A stretch of 64,000 nt of DNA from Gnetum montanum (lineage: Eukaryota; Streptophyta; Gnetopsida; Gnetales; Gnetaceae). Under the pieces are notes generated by a model. It did not search any database and was not told where the DNA came from. It worked only from the letters and a program-made list of their open reading frames with translations. The first letter of the stretch is position 1; every line of letters starts with the position of its first letter. The stretch spans positions 35,280 to 99,279 of the forward strand of contig MNCI01025259.1 of the NCBI GenBank assembly GCA_015680685.1, given 5' to 3'. Positions 33,506-44,405 of the stretch are shown here, piece after piece. A program made the translations under genes and the position numbers.

Positions 33506-35517
33506 AAATTCACTCTATATTATCAAATCATTAAAGGACTAAGTGTATATACAATGAGACCAAATCATCCATCCACTCATTTCCTATAATAATAGGTTCT
33601 TACCATGGACATAATGACATTATCATCAGAATAACACTAAAATAAACTTAAGATCATTATTTTTGGATGGAAAAGTAAAGAACTAGGAGAAAATAAAAAG
33701 GGTATGACATCAAGGAGATTTTTGGATTCTTTAAAGCTACTACTATGAGCCTTATTAGACTAATGAGTTATATTGTTTACTTGAGTCCTAAGGAATAATG
33801 CAAGAATTTTCTAAATAAATGATTCCTTATCATATCACTAGAAAGACATGTTACCCATGCTTGAGTTTAATCCTCTACTAAGGTTGACATAGTAATAATA
33901 TAATGAATATATGTAATTAAAATTTCTAGGGGTTCCACTAGAAATACATGTTACCCATGCCTAAAGGTAGGTAAAATATTAGAAATTTCAAGGTTTATTC
34001 AACTCACATCGGTTATGGGAATAAAAAAACATGTTATCCATGCTTAGAGGCACTCATCTGTCCAATGGCCAAGTCTCCTGTAAAATAAACTATGTAATTA
34101 ATAAATTACTTCCTTGTTCTTCATTGCCAAGTAATGGGATTTCTTGTGGTTATGATAGTCTTCTGGTTCTAAGTTTTAGAATTATACAATGTAATGTCAC
34201 TTGATAAGTGGTATGGACATAGTTTTGATCTTGGAAGGATAGGACAATGATCACTCTAATCATCCATTACACATAGAATTCATTATGCTTATGGTAAGAC
34301 ATCTCATGTTCCATTTTTTATAATCTCCGATATTGCCATTCTACCTCATTATTTTATATAATTATAATTTGATGGTTTTGTATGACATAGTATTATTTTC
34401 TTATTGGAACAATACTAACATGTATGTTTTGGAAGATAGGTATGATTTACATTTAACTCCTTAAGTGCCCATAGACACTTGTAGTCATGATCATACAAGG
34501 GAATTAAGGACAAGATCCTACTTTGGGAAGAATCTGCTTGTATAAATTTGTGTCTTATATACTTGATTATCAACTCCACATCATCTTGTACCTCCTATAT
34601 ACTTTAGCAATCATCATTATTCATACTCATTCATAAATTTAACTTTTGACCAAATTATCTTATAAACCTTAGTTGACTTACCTTTCTCAAACTCAGTTTT
34701 TAACATATTTTTGATACCAAAATCTCACATTCTAAGTATCATCTATGATCAGGAACCCTCTGGATTATCTTTACACCTTCTAGACTATCCATTCCATTAA
34801 TTCCTTTCATCAAATTTCACAAAATTTCCAAACAATTCAAATGTGATATCCTAGATATGATATTATAATGCCTACAATATCATATCAATGATGTCATATT
34901 TATGATATCACCCTTATAAAAATCTATATGTACATTCAAACTATAAAAAAAAATTCATTTTAATCATTTCATGCAAGGGGAGTTCATGCTAGTTTTCTAT
35001 TAGTGAACATTCATAGCACTATATCTTTCTCACCACACACCTTATTTGATCCATTCTTGATTCCTTCAACTCATTGAGTGATCATCTCATTCATGAGAAA
35101 GAGATTTGGATGTAGTTTTTGTAATTTGTGAAACTTTTTCCTAACTCTTGGAAGATTAATTAAGGGTAAGTATCATAAGAGATAATAACATTTTGATCTA
35201 ATATAAGCCAATAAACTTAATATTTCTTTCCAATTGATCATTTGAATACTTGTTAAATAATAAGTTGAAGATAATTTTGGATGATCAAGCTAAAATTATT
35301 TTCTATACATTATTAAATTACTTAATTAAGTATATTTTGAATAGGGGTTTTTCTGAATTAACAAATTTTTCACAATCTATAATCCAAATTAAAAATGAAG
35401 TTGAATCTATCTAATGCTTTTGATCAAAATCCAAAATTTGATGAAGGATTAAAAAATGTTTGAATTTTTTTTTTTTGAAATTTCTCGGTAATCTCAAATT
35501 TTCTTATGATTATAGAT
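33506..35517. other. AT-rich unassigned sequence
   Basis: No gene recognised. At 33835-34050 a phrase of about 30 bp, CACTAGAAAKACATGTTACCCATGC, occurs three times, 85-100 bp apart. At 34845-34930 a group of TGATATC/GATATCA half-palindromes precedes TTATAAAAATC. This resembles the U3 plus TATA layout of the E and F LTRs, but it does not align with the LTR at 38531, so I do not call it the 5' LTR of E. Confidence 0.4.
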
Positions 35518-38300
35518 GCTGCCAAAAAGAATACTTGAGGCTAGATGACCATCACAACAAAGGAAGAAGAGTTCTAGAGGAAGATGAAGAAGAAAAGGCA
35601 TAGAAAAAAATCCTCATGTGGAGAAAAAGGCATAGTCATACATAATCCATTAGTCTACACCTATAATATAATAATTTATGTAGGTAAAAGCGAATGCACT
35701 ACCAACTCTTGAACAAGGACAACACCTCACACTCTCCAATGAGTTTCTATAGACCATCAAAGAGAAATTCATCATGTTCACTATGATAGTGAAACTTAAT
35801 TTGGAGTCATTCATAGAGTTTGCACTTGTAGAGATTTGCAAACATCTTCAAGCCTCACCACTATGGCCCACCATTTCAAGAAATGATAAATGGTATTTGG
35901 AAAAGTCCATTAATTTTGGAAAATTAAATAAGATTATGCAATCATAAAGGTTTTGGAAGTAATAGTGTCATATTTAATTAAAGAAATCACTAGGGCATTA
36001 AACATACCAAATGTTCGAGCTAATGTTGCTCAAATATCCACACAGTTCAACATAGATGCAAGAATCTTATGGTTGCAAAGGACATATGGGACTACAAAAA
36101 AGAGGATAATGGATTATCCACTATAGAGAAGATTTATTTTAATATTGAGACATACCATATTTTTTCAACCAAGAGACATAAAAAAATTTCCACTTATGCT
36201 ACTAGAGAAAGTACTATCTTAATGGAAAAATTCCAAGTCATTATAGCCCATCTGTTGTTTCTAGAAATATAAAGAAGGTTTGAAGAGAAAAAGATAGGGA
36301 AGTAGACTTTTGTATTTTCCTATCTTATTAGAAATTTTTGCAGATAAGTAGAAATTTTAAGATCAACAAATGATATTCTCCAGAAAGCTGAAAATAATTT
36401 ATACATAAATATATCCAAACTAGTGCCACCCAAGAAGGATCTAGTAAAAAATCTACTAGGCATTAGGGCTACATTAGGATTAACACCAATGGCAAACATT
36501 TTAGCTATGGTATAGAACATGTAGGACTTAGTGGATCAACTTTAGTTGTAGAATGAACAAGATTGAATGCTCCACTAGCATAACAACCTGACTACAAGCC
36601 TACCATAAGTCACTTGTACTAAATTGCTAAAATAATTAGTTTCGGTTATAGGAGATTCTCAAGAATATACTAAGGAATAATCCAATTATACATATAGTAT
36701 TTGTAGGACCCTCTAGTAGTCAAATTATTTGTAGATAAAAGAGGATGATGATTGACCATGATAGGCCTCTAGGAACATTGTATCATTTCAAATGATATTA
36801 AAAACTAGTAAAGGAGCCACTGTAGTGGTGATTTAACACCAAGATGGAATAGGATCAATAGAGTTAATAACTAACCATATCAAAGATTCATTTAATATTA
36901 TTATTGTACCACTAATAGACATTTCTAGAGCCAAAGATGTATAGACATTAGCTAGAACCTCAGGAAAAGAAATCATGTTCCCTACTAAACATGCAAATTC
37001 ATTGGAAAGGCTTTAGTAGATAGGATACATCATGAAAAATATTTTGATATCCCTAGTAATATCATTGTAGTGTAGTCAAAATTGATATTCATAAAAGAAA
37101 ATCTAGTCATGGTAGAAACATGGATTTAATATGCAAAAAATGAAGTGTAGAGACTATAAGAAGAACTAGTCGCATTGAGAGCTGAAGGATAGGACCCTGA
37201 ATGACACATTTCACTAGACCAACTAGCACTATTTACAAATGAGCAAGTGAATTAGTTAATAATTAAGTAGAAGTATATGAATATGTAGAAGGAAAAGGTA
37301 TTGAGGAATTCTTTAGTAGTGGATGCTCAAACATATGCTCATGCGAAGGTTATCATTGCATTAGAAGAAGAGAATAAGAGAATTGTAGCAAAAAATCTAA
37401 GGTTGACAAACATTGAAAAGTATAAAAACATACTTGAAAAAAGTATCCTTAAATTGAGAGAGTAGTTTGCTAGAGTCAAACTTAATATGATATAATTCAT
37501 CCATAAAAATAGAATCCTATAAATGAAAGAAATGCACATAGTCAAAGAAAAGTTAGCTATTGAAATTAGCATTTGATAGAATAAGACCAAAAAGTATGAA
37601 AGGATCAAGTAATATCTTTAGAGATCAAGTGGGCATGTAGAATTATATTAATGAGAAAAAGATCCATATGGCTAAGGCTAAAATTATTTTAATTACATTA
37701 AAAAAAGACCTAATTGGAAATCCATTTTGAATAGTTTTACCCTTTTCCACTAAGGAAAGATAAAGAACAAAGACCTATAAATAGAGGATTTAATAGAATA
37801 CATTGGATTAGCAAATCTACACTATGCTAGCTTAGCCATGTTGATAGTAGGTAGGCTAGAAATAGAATTAGAGCAACAAGTGGCTAAAATATATTCTATG
37901 CATGAAAAAGGTTTTTGTAGATAGGAAAGATGCATAGCAAAAGCTCCACATCATAAAATTAGAACTCCAAGTACTCAAATGTAATTACCAAGGTCAAAAA
38001 TATGTTGTAGCAAATATGGCTAGAAGAATGACTAATTATTAAGAATTGCAAAATATGGCCAAACCCTTTGAGGTAGAAAGGACATAGTTTGTAGCATGGT
38101 ATGTCAAAGATAATAAAATGTTCCTGAAATTGTCATGTTCATAGAAAGTGCCAACACTTGTAAATATTGTTGATTTAGAATGGACACTACATGATTCAAA
38201 AACTAAAAATAAAAGTTGAGAACATTGTTAAATAAGTACCAACTCAAAAGACCAAACGACAAAGAAGAAAAGCCAATAGAAAAGCCATCATTACTAGGAA
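35518..38300 (+). pseudogene. Unrecognised reading region of element E
   Basis: No family recognised. Starting at the ATG at 35518, all three frames hold protein-like blocks joined by frameshifts: about 35730-35900, 35960-36560 (the longest when TAG is read through), 36780-37040 and 37320-37480. Composition is Lys/Glu/Ile/Leu-rich, suggesting helical or coiled-coil parts after about 37300. Interruptions are overwhelmingly TAG, often where neighbours suggest Gln. By position it would be the gag-like product of E, but it shows no Retrotrans_gag landmark and no zinc knuckle. It could also be an accessory protein. Confidence 0.4.
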
Positions 38301-38496
38301 CATGAACAGGCTACATTAAAATATATTTTATTTTATTTTTATCATGTCTTAATTATGCACTTCATGCTAATTTTGTAACACCACTCAAACAAAGATGTGA
38401 CATTCATGGTTAGAGTTAGTCATGTATATATGTCATGATGTCCAGTCCATCCATATGACCCCATAAGTTTGTAATGAACTCTATCCTTTTGCTTAA

Positions 38497-38530
38497 ATTT
38501 GAGGATGATTTTTTCATTAGTCGCAGGGGT
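38497..38530 (+). other. Polypurine tract region of element E
   Basis: GAGGATGATTTTTTCATTAG then TCGCAGGGGTA, directly before TGATGAAACAC. The layout matches CTCGAGGATGAGTTTTTATT then TAGTCATGGGGGTA of element F (60374-60407). Confidence 0.55.
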
Positions 38531-39398
38531 ATGATGAAACACTTTTCATCATTGACTATGATATTATATCTACAATATTGTAGCCTAATATATGATGTCG
38601 TAAATACAATGAAAGCATCCATAGTCATACCTATAAATATGAGCCTACTATTACATCAAAAATAATTCTTTTGGATAACACTTAGTAATATTCTTGTAGT
38701 TTATTTCCATAAAGTTAGAGTTACTTGTGAATGCTCAGAGTGTGATGATTAACAATTTTATGACATCTTTATTTAAGTGGATTATTTCTGGACATAATCT
38801 ATGAATAGAAATAAAGACTAAGATTATTTTTCATCATTGTAGCATATCACATAGAATAGATTTACTTTCCTATCTAATTTAATTTTAACATGTCATTTAC
38901 ATTTCCTAAGTCATTTAATATTCTAATGTTCATTAGTAAAGATGGAATGAGTATGACTAGTTTCAAGCATAAAGTGTAATTGTTTAGTAACCCAGTAATG
39001 ACTTTGCTTGATTCTCTTAGTAGTAAAGTTACTTGGTAATTCCAGTAAGAATTACATTAGCCTATGAAGTGTACGAAAAACTAGGAATGGATATTTATTA
39101 TCACTAGGCTAGAATAGTCTTACATTTTCATTATACTTATAGATAGAATTTCTAATCATTTCCACTATGTTTACCTTTAGCATACTTAGAGCCATACAAC
39201 ATCATTTTATCCTATGCCTCACTAATAGTTAAACCATACATTTTATACATTTCTAGCTCTAAGTGCAAAGACAATAATCATGAACTTTTTATTGACTCAC
39301 TAGTGTACTTACATTTTCCATCCATAGATTACAATTTGGTTGCATGTAAGGACTTGTCACTTGTATGGTTGAGTGTTGGAATTCTCTACCACTCATCA
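38531..39398 (+). repeat. 3' LTR of element E
   Basis: 868 bp, TGATGAAACAC...GTATGGTTGAGTGT-GGAATTC...CCACTCATCA. The right 40 bp and a block near 38990 (AACCCAGTAATGACTTTG) align with the F-family LTR; the rest is diverged. TATA box CCTATAAATATG at 38630-38641. GATATTATATC/ACAATATTGT palindromes at 38560-38600 are the AT-rich counterpart of the F palindromes. The flank at 39399 starts ACTAA. Confidence 0.7.
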
Positions 39399-40210
39399 AC
39401 TAAGAAAGGAATTGTTAGTCTTATCAGTCCCATTAAGCATATGGAGTCTTGCTTAATCATAAAAAAGAATTTGGTATTACAAGTAGTAGAAAATACTTAT
39501 ATTTAGCTTATTACATATTACAATCATTGTAATTCTTGCAAATTTTTCCATTATGAAGGATATTAGCTCAATGATTATCCTTTTCTACTCAAGAAAAAAG
39601 ATTATAAAGAAAAGAAATATGTTAGAGTTAAAGATTAAAAAATAATATGATGTTGAAGATCTAAAAAATCAAGTTAATGTCAATGAAAAGAAAGATCAAA
39701 TAGAAATAAAAAATTTAAAGAAGATACAAACTCCTATGTATATTTTTTTAGTACTATAGAAAGTATTAAGTAACCTAGACAAATAGCTCATAAGAAAAAT
39801 TTTTCCTTATCTAACAAGAATACCATTAACTAAAAGATTTAAACTAGTTCTAATAAGAAGGTTATAGTTGATGATAAGGATTCTTAACATGAGAACAATA
39901 GAAAGTAATGAGATGAATATCTTTCACCATTGGTGTCACTTTCTTACTTTGAAACAAATACTAGTATTAAGCCATAGCTCTTTAACTAGAATTCTTTTTT
40001 CTTTTTGAGTTCAAGCATGGATATTTAAAAGTGAGATAATTTTTTTTAGAATTAGAACCTTCCTCTTTATGAAAAATAAATCTTTCTTCACTTATTCTTT
40101 CAAGGTTTCAAATGTAAGGTTGTAGACTTGAGTAGATAGTCCTAAAATTAGAAATTTTTTTCTTTTTATATTTTGATGATGTCTACTTAGTGTCAAGCTT
40201 ATGATGTACT
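39399..40210 (+). pseudogene. LINE ORF1 remnant (C-terminal part)
   Basis: Reads as a C-terminal nucleic-acid-binding region of a plant L1-type LINE ORF1. After a Gly/Ile segment (39411-39505) comes C-N-S-C-K-F-F-H-Y-E-G-Y near 39530-39570, which looks like a C-x2-C-x4-H-x4-C knuckle with the second Cys and the His lost, then a Lys-rich run K-K-K-D-Y-K-E-K-K. A paralogous stretch lies at 52290-53130 with K-K-K-D-A-K-K-K-K at the same place. Frames are broken. Family assignment is by motif layout only. Confidence 0.4.
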
Positions 40211-40254
40211 TTAAATTTTCTTTACTTATTACTAATATCTTTTAGGGTGGAGGA

Positions 40255-40382
40255 TGTTGAGACCTTAAAATAATTGTAATATAGTCTAATTATAACTTTA
40301 TAACTTAGCATTTCTTACTAGAATCTAACCCATGAATTGAAGCTTTTAAATTAAGTCTTATTAGTAGGCTAACACCTCATTG
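40255..40382 (-). repeat. tRNA-derived SINE-like copy 1
   Basis: The minus strand starts CAATGAGGTGTTAGCCTA (box-A-like) and about 45 bp later reads CATGGGTTAGATTCTAG (box-B-like; GGTTCGANTCC expected). It then has GTTATAAAGTTATAA and ends TTTTAAGGTCTCAACA next to a pyrimidine-rich stretch. Matches copies at 53170 and 62179. Confidence 0.5.
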
Positions 40383-40404
40383 TTGTATTTTTTATTTTTT
40401 GGGT

Positions 40405-40503
40405 TTGAAATCCCATTTTCCTTATAAATTTATAATTGAACTATATATTTGGGGGTGTGCCTATATTAAAATTATTTCAAGGTTTTCCATATGACATCCC
40501 ATT
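40405..40503 (+). repeat. SINE-like copy 2 (5' truncated)
   Basis: Begins at a box-B-like GGGTTTGAAATCCC, followed by TTATAATTGAACTATATAT, GGGGTGTGCCTATATTA and a tail TTATTTCAAGG...GACATCCC. The tail is shared with copy 3 (41709-41743). Confidence 0.45.
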
Positions 40504-41590
40504 CCCTTATGTCATTGCAAATGTCAAATATGAAATACATTTGATATTATACATAAAGAAAATTACAAGGAAAATGTAGAAGAAAAAAGAAAAGAATGCC
40601 CTATTAATGTGGAATAATATATCTAGGTCATGATCTTGGTGTTTCTTATGGTTATCTTCCTTAAAAATCTATCCCTTAGAGGATGTCTAGCACTACCACC
40701 ATGGTTAGGCCTATCATTGGCTAGAAGGAATGTTCAATCCTCTTCCTATTTCATTTCACCTATCACTTGTTACTCACCTTTACTGACCCTGAAACTCCAT
40801 GCATATATGACCTCTAATTCCTAGGTATAAATACCTTACATCAAACCCCCAAAGGTCACCTTAAGAGATATGTCCATTATTACAATGCATCCTTTTGGGT
40901 CTTAATTACAACTTTCTCCTTTTGGATCTTATTATAATAATTGTGAAACTTGCTATGAAGAGACACTATCTTTGCTATGCAATAGCACAATTCAAGAATG
41001 GGGACATGACACCTTCATCTCCCACATCCTATGGAAAAGTAAAAATCATTATCAAATCATTTTCCTACCTTAATGCATTAGTCCAGTTTAATCAAATGAA
41101 GACAAAGGTTCAATATCAAATGGTATTCTAAGTTATGTACCACCTTGGAATATGGTTTTTTGCAACATAGCTCAATTGGAAAGAAAATGTGTCCTATGAT
41201 CTACGAGTTATAGGTTCATGACTAACTCTACTAATGTCAATCCCAAGCCTAGATACGAAAGGAGAATGCTTAGTATCATGTTGGTAGTTCATTGTAAAAC
41301 CATACTAAATATCATGGATGAGTTCTTTTTCAAATTTTGCAAATGCTAGGGAATTTTCTAAAGGTGATGAACAACAATCACAGGGCCTAATTGATATGGA
41401 AAATGAATAAGGGCTTGCTAGGGTATCCTCTAGAAATTATGCACAACACCATTGAACTAATCTAACTCTTTATTAAGGTGAATGGTGTCAAAAACTCATG
41501 TAGCTAACCCCATTTTCTTGTGATAAGGCTATGATGATGATAAAGAAGTTATAGGTTCATTGTTAAGAGGCATGTTATAGGACATAGTAA
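40504..41590. other. Unassigned sequence with a second weak SINE-like head
   Basis: No gene recognised. TAGGTATAAATACC at 40823-40836 is a good TATA box without a recognised LTR. At 41167-41213, TAGCTCAATTGG and GTTATAGGTTCATGACT have box A/box B spacing and may be another tRNA-derived head. Confidence 0.35.
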
Positions 41591-41745
41591 AAATAATTAT
41601 TAAATCTTTAATCTAATGGTAAAACTCTTGATTTTAAAGCTCCAAGTCATAGGTTCAATTCTACTAAGTTATAAAATTTTAATTGAACTACATATATCTT
41701 GAGGTGTACCTATATTATAATTATTTCATGGTTCTAGCACCCCTC
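41591..41745 (+). repeat. SINE-like copy 3
   Basis: Head CTAATGGTAAAACTCTTGAT, box-B-like CATAGGTTCAATTCTACTAA, body TTATAAAATTTTAATTGAAC and ATATATCTTGAGGTGTACC, tail TATTATAATTATTTCATGG...CACCCCTCC. The fullest copy from head to tail in the window. Confidence 0.5.
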
Positions 41746-42105
41746 CTTCAAATTATTAAATCCTTTCCTAACCTTAATGGTTTATTACATTTTGATGAGA
41801 TAAAGTTGTAGGTTCAATACCAAAGGTATACTAAATGATGAGCCACTTGGGATAGATCTAACTTTTCCTTCTTCAATTTTTCTTCAACATATTTGATCTC
41901 TCTATAATTTCCTTATGGGGGATTCTAAATTACCTTCAAATATTGCCAAAAATTCTACATCTTCTATTGATGTGAAAATTTTTGTTAACTCTGGAAATGC
42001 ATATTTACAAACTAGTGAGAAAAAGTTTAAGACATCTTCTTCTACTGATGTTGATATAACTAAGACATTTCTTTTCATTTTTCTAATGATGTATATAAAT
42101 TAATA
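41746..42105. other. Flank of element D, unassigned
   Basis: No gene assigned. A short open frame (41915-42103, Ser/Thr/Lys-rich) ends at the LTR boundary and could be the start of an interrupted protein. A box-B-like GTAGGTTCAATACC is at 41810-41823. Confidence 0.35.
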
Positions 42106-43810
42106 TGAAACATCAAAAATATTTTGGGCTTTGGCATCTTGATCAAAAAGTTGGCTAAGTGTTAGAACGATGGTGCTTTGCCCAAAATTTTCTAAGTTTT
42201 GAGACTATGCACTGTACACCCGTTGACTATGCTCGAGAGCGTAGTCAACACACAAATGCTAGTTTTGCATGATTTTTTCTAAGTTTCAAAATGATGACAC
42301 AAGATATAGATTTTTCTAAGTGGTAAGCCTACACTCTTCACTACTGGGACTACACTCTAGAGAGTAGTCAGTGTAGTTAGCATGAAAACACTAGTTTTGC
42401 AAAAATTTTCTAACTATTGGGACTACACCTCCCAACTATGCTCTAGAGCATAGTTAGTGTAGTTACCTTAGATGCCAAATTTTGCATAGATTTGTCTAAT
42501 TTTTGAGCCTAGGCTTGCTATGCTCGGGAGCATAGTTACCCTCCCTTGGAGCGTAGTCAACACTCAGCCACATTTTGCTAGTTTTTGACTAGATTTTGCC
42601 TAAGTTTGGGACTATGCTCTCACTATGCTCTAGAGCATAGTCAGAGTGTAGTTGGTAAGAATAGTTTCCAAATGCCTCCACACCTTAGCATTGGTATCTG
42701 CATCAACTCCAACACCTCTGTAGCAACAACATTTTGCATTTTTGCATCCCCCTTACCCCAAAAATTGTAATTACTCTCTATAGCATAGACCCAAAGCATA
42801 GTCTCCAAAAGTTGCATTTTTTGGTATTGTTTGCATCTTTGCAGGTACATTGTGATCTTATTTGTGTAGCTAGGTAACATAGTCATAGTCTCTCAGCTTC
42901 ATATGCTCCATCAAAGCAACAACACTTCTCAACACCATAGAGCTTAACACTAGAGTGTAGTTGGGATGAGCATAGTTCCAACTACCCCAGAACATAGTCC
43001 CACCCATCACTCTGCCACATGGTGCATGATCCATGTTTTGGGCTAACCCTAGCCTGATAAATACCCCCATGCCCCAAAATTTAAGGGGTTGGCTTCCATT
43101 TTCACCAATTGGCATTAGCATTTTACACTCTTGGAATTTTGGCATTTTAGCACTTAGCTTCTTGGGCAAATGAGACCTAGAGCACACCACACTAGTAGAG
43201 AGGTAGAGATGCACATCATGGTCCACTAAATCCCCATTGTAGCCCTGCAGGACATCACACAGTACATCATGGTGACCAACCCAGTAGGCACAGACACCAC
43301 AGTGAGCACCAAACTTCACAACTGGACACCACTGAGATTGTGACTATGCTCCCACTGTGTTTGTTGTAACTTGTGTACCTTCTGAATCTCTTTTGATGTT
43401 AACTATGCTCAACCCCATTTGGGGTAGTGTTCTATTTCTCTCTCTTATTTCTTTACATTTTCTTCACTTTTTTTTCACATTTTATCTGCATTTGGCCTAC
43501 AACTACACTCAGGGAACAATCCATGCATGCCAACACTCCTATTTTCTACCAGAAAACATGACTATGCTTAGCACTATTCACATGGTTGACATCAAGTATG
43601 CTCAACATCATTCACATGATTGACACCACTCAACAATTAGCATCATTTTCTCATTAGCACCATTTTCATTTCGTAAGTTCCTATTTGATCAACAAGACCA
43701 TTCAAGGTACCCTATCTCCACCTTCAACAAGGCCCTTACATGAATGTGGGGTTAGGCTATGCATCCATGAACCCCTCATGTTCCAACCACCAACATTTTT
43801 AGTCATTATA
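42106..43810 (+). repeat. 5' LTR of element D
   Basis: 1705 bp, TGAAACATCAAAAATATTTT...TTTTTAGTCATTATA. U3 carries palindromes, including 22 perfect bp at 42434-42455 (core CTATGCTCTAGAGCATAG) and 20 perfect bp at 42622-42641 (ACTATGCTCTAGAGCATAGT). TATA-like GATAAATACC at 43056-43065, mutated from CTATAAATAC in the 3' copy. Confidence 0.85.
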
Positions 43811-43834
43811 GTTTTTGATGCTAGAAGGAGGGCC
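43811..43834 (+). other. Primer-binding site of element D
   Basis: GTTTTTGATGCTAGAAGG then AGGGCC directly after the LTR end. Two bases differ from the consensus TGGCGCTAGAAGGAGGG shared with B and C, which I recall as complementary to plant tRNA-Asn(GUU). Confidence 0.6.
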
Positions 43835-44049
43835 CTGCCATTTTCTTCTTTATACTTTGTTATGGTTGTCTTTGTGTGCTTTCTACACCCTTGTTGTTGT
43901 AGATTGGTCACTGTTATCAGTCTTCCTGAAACCTCGTGTAGTAACCCAAATCACATCATTCTCCACTTTTTTCTAAGTCTTCACATTCTAAGTGTAGAGA
44001 GCATACTAAGTAGAGAGTGTAGTTGTTATGGAGCATAGTATCCATACCT

Positions 44050-44370
44050 AGCATCTTTTTGTAGTTTTACACTTAGCTATTTTTTTTTGGCATTTTCATA
44101 CTTATCCATTTTCTTTTTATACTTAGCTATTTTCTGCTATTGATAAACTTAACCATTTTTCTGCATTTTCATACTTAGCATTTTTTTCTGCATGTTCAAG
44201 CTTAGCCAAATTTTTGCAGTTTCATACTACCAAATTTTCACAATCTCATACTTAACCAATTTTTTTGCAGTTTTACACTTAGTCAATTTTTTGCAATTTC
44301 CAAACATAGCCATTTTTTGCTACTGACATACTTAGGCATTTCCCTATAGTTTTCAGAGTTAGTTAATTTT
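44050..44370 (+). repeat. Tandem units in the leader of element D
   Basis: About ten units of 26-35 bp around CATACTTAGCCATTTTTTGC/AGTTT. The same unit occurs three times in the leader of C. Confidence 0.7.
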
Positions 44371-44405
44371 TGCAAATAACAATGCTCACAACTCAATTTG
44401 TGAAC

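Larger units (their letters stand above)
35518..39398 (+). mobile_element. Element E: 3' part of an LTR retrotransposon
   Basis: A long decayed reading region, a polypurine tract (38497-38530) and a 3' LTR (38531-39398). The LTR termini (TGATGAAAC...CCACTCATCA) and the tract (TTTGAGGATGATTTTTTCAT...GGGGTA) are related to those of element F. No RT, RNase H or integrase motif found, so it may be non-autonomous like F. The left end and 5' LTR are not located. Confidence 0.55.

Noticed and set aside
34845-34940. Possible 5' LTR start of element E (GATATC motifs followed by TTATAAAAA)
   Set aside because: Layout resembles an LTR promoter, but the sequence does not align with the 3' LTR at 38531-39398.
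40823-40836. Promoter of a host gene (TAGGTATAAATACC)
   Set aside because: No gene-like frame follows; an unrecognised LTR promoter or chance is as likely.
41160-41215. Functional tRNA gene
   Set aside because: Box A and box B-like motifs are present, but no cloverleaf with paired acceptor stem can be drawn; a SINE head is likelier.
42870-43319. Open frame of 149 codons on the minus strand, repeated in part at 50829-51210
   Set aside because: It lies within the R/U5 part of both LTRs of element D. The similarity between the copies is explained by LTR homology, and no protein family is evident.
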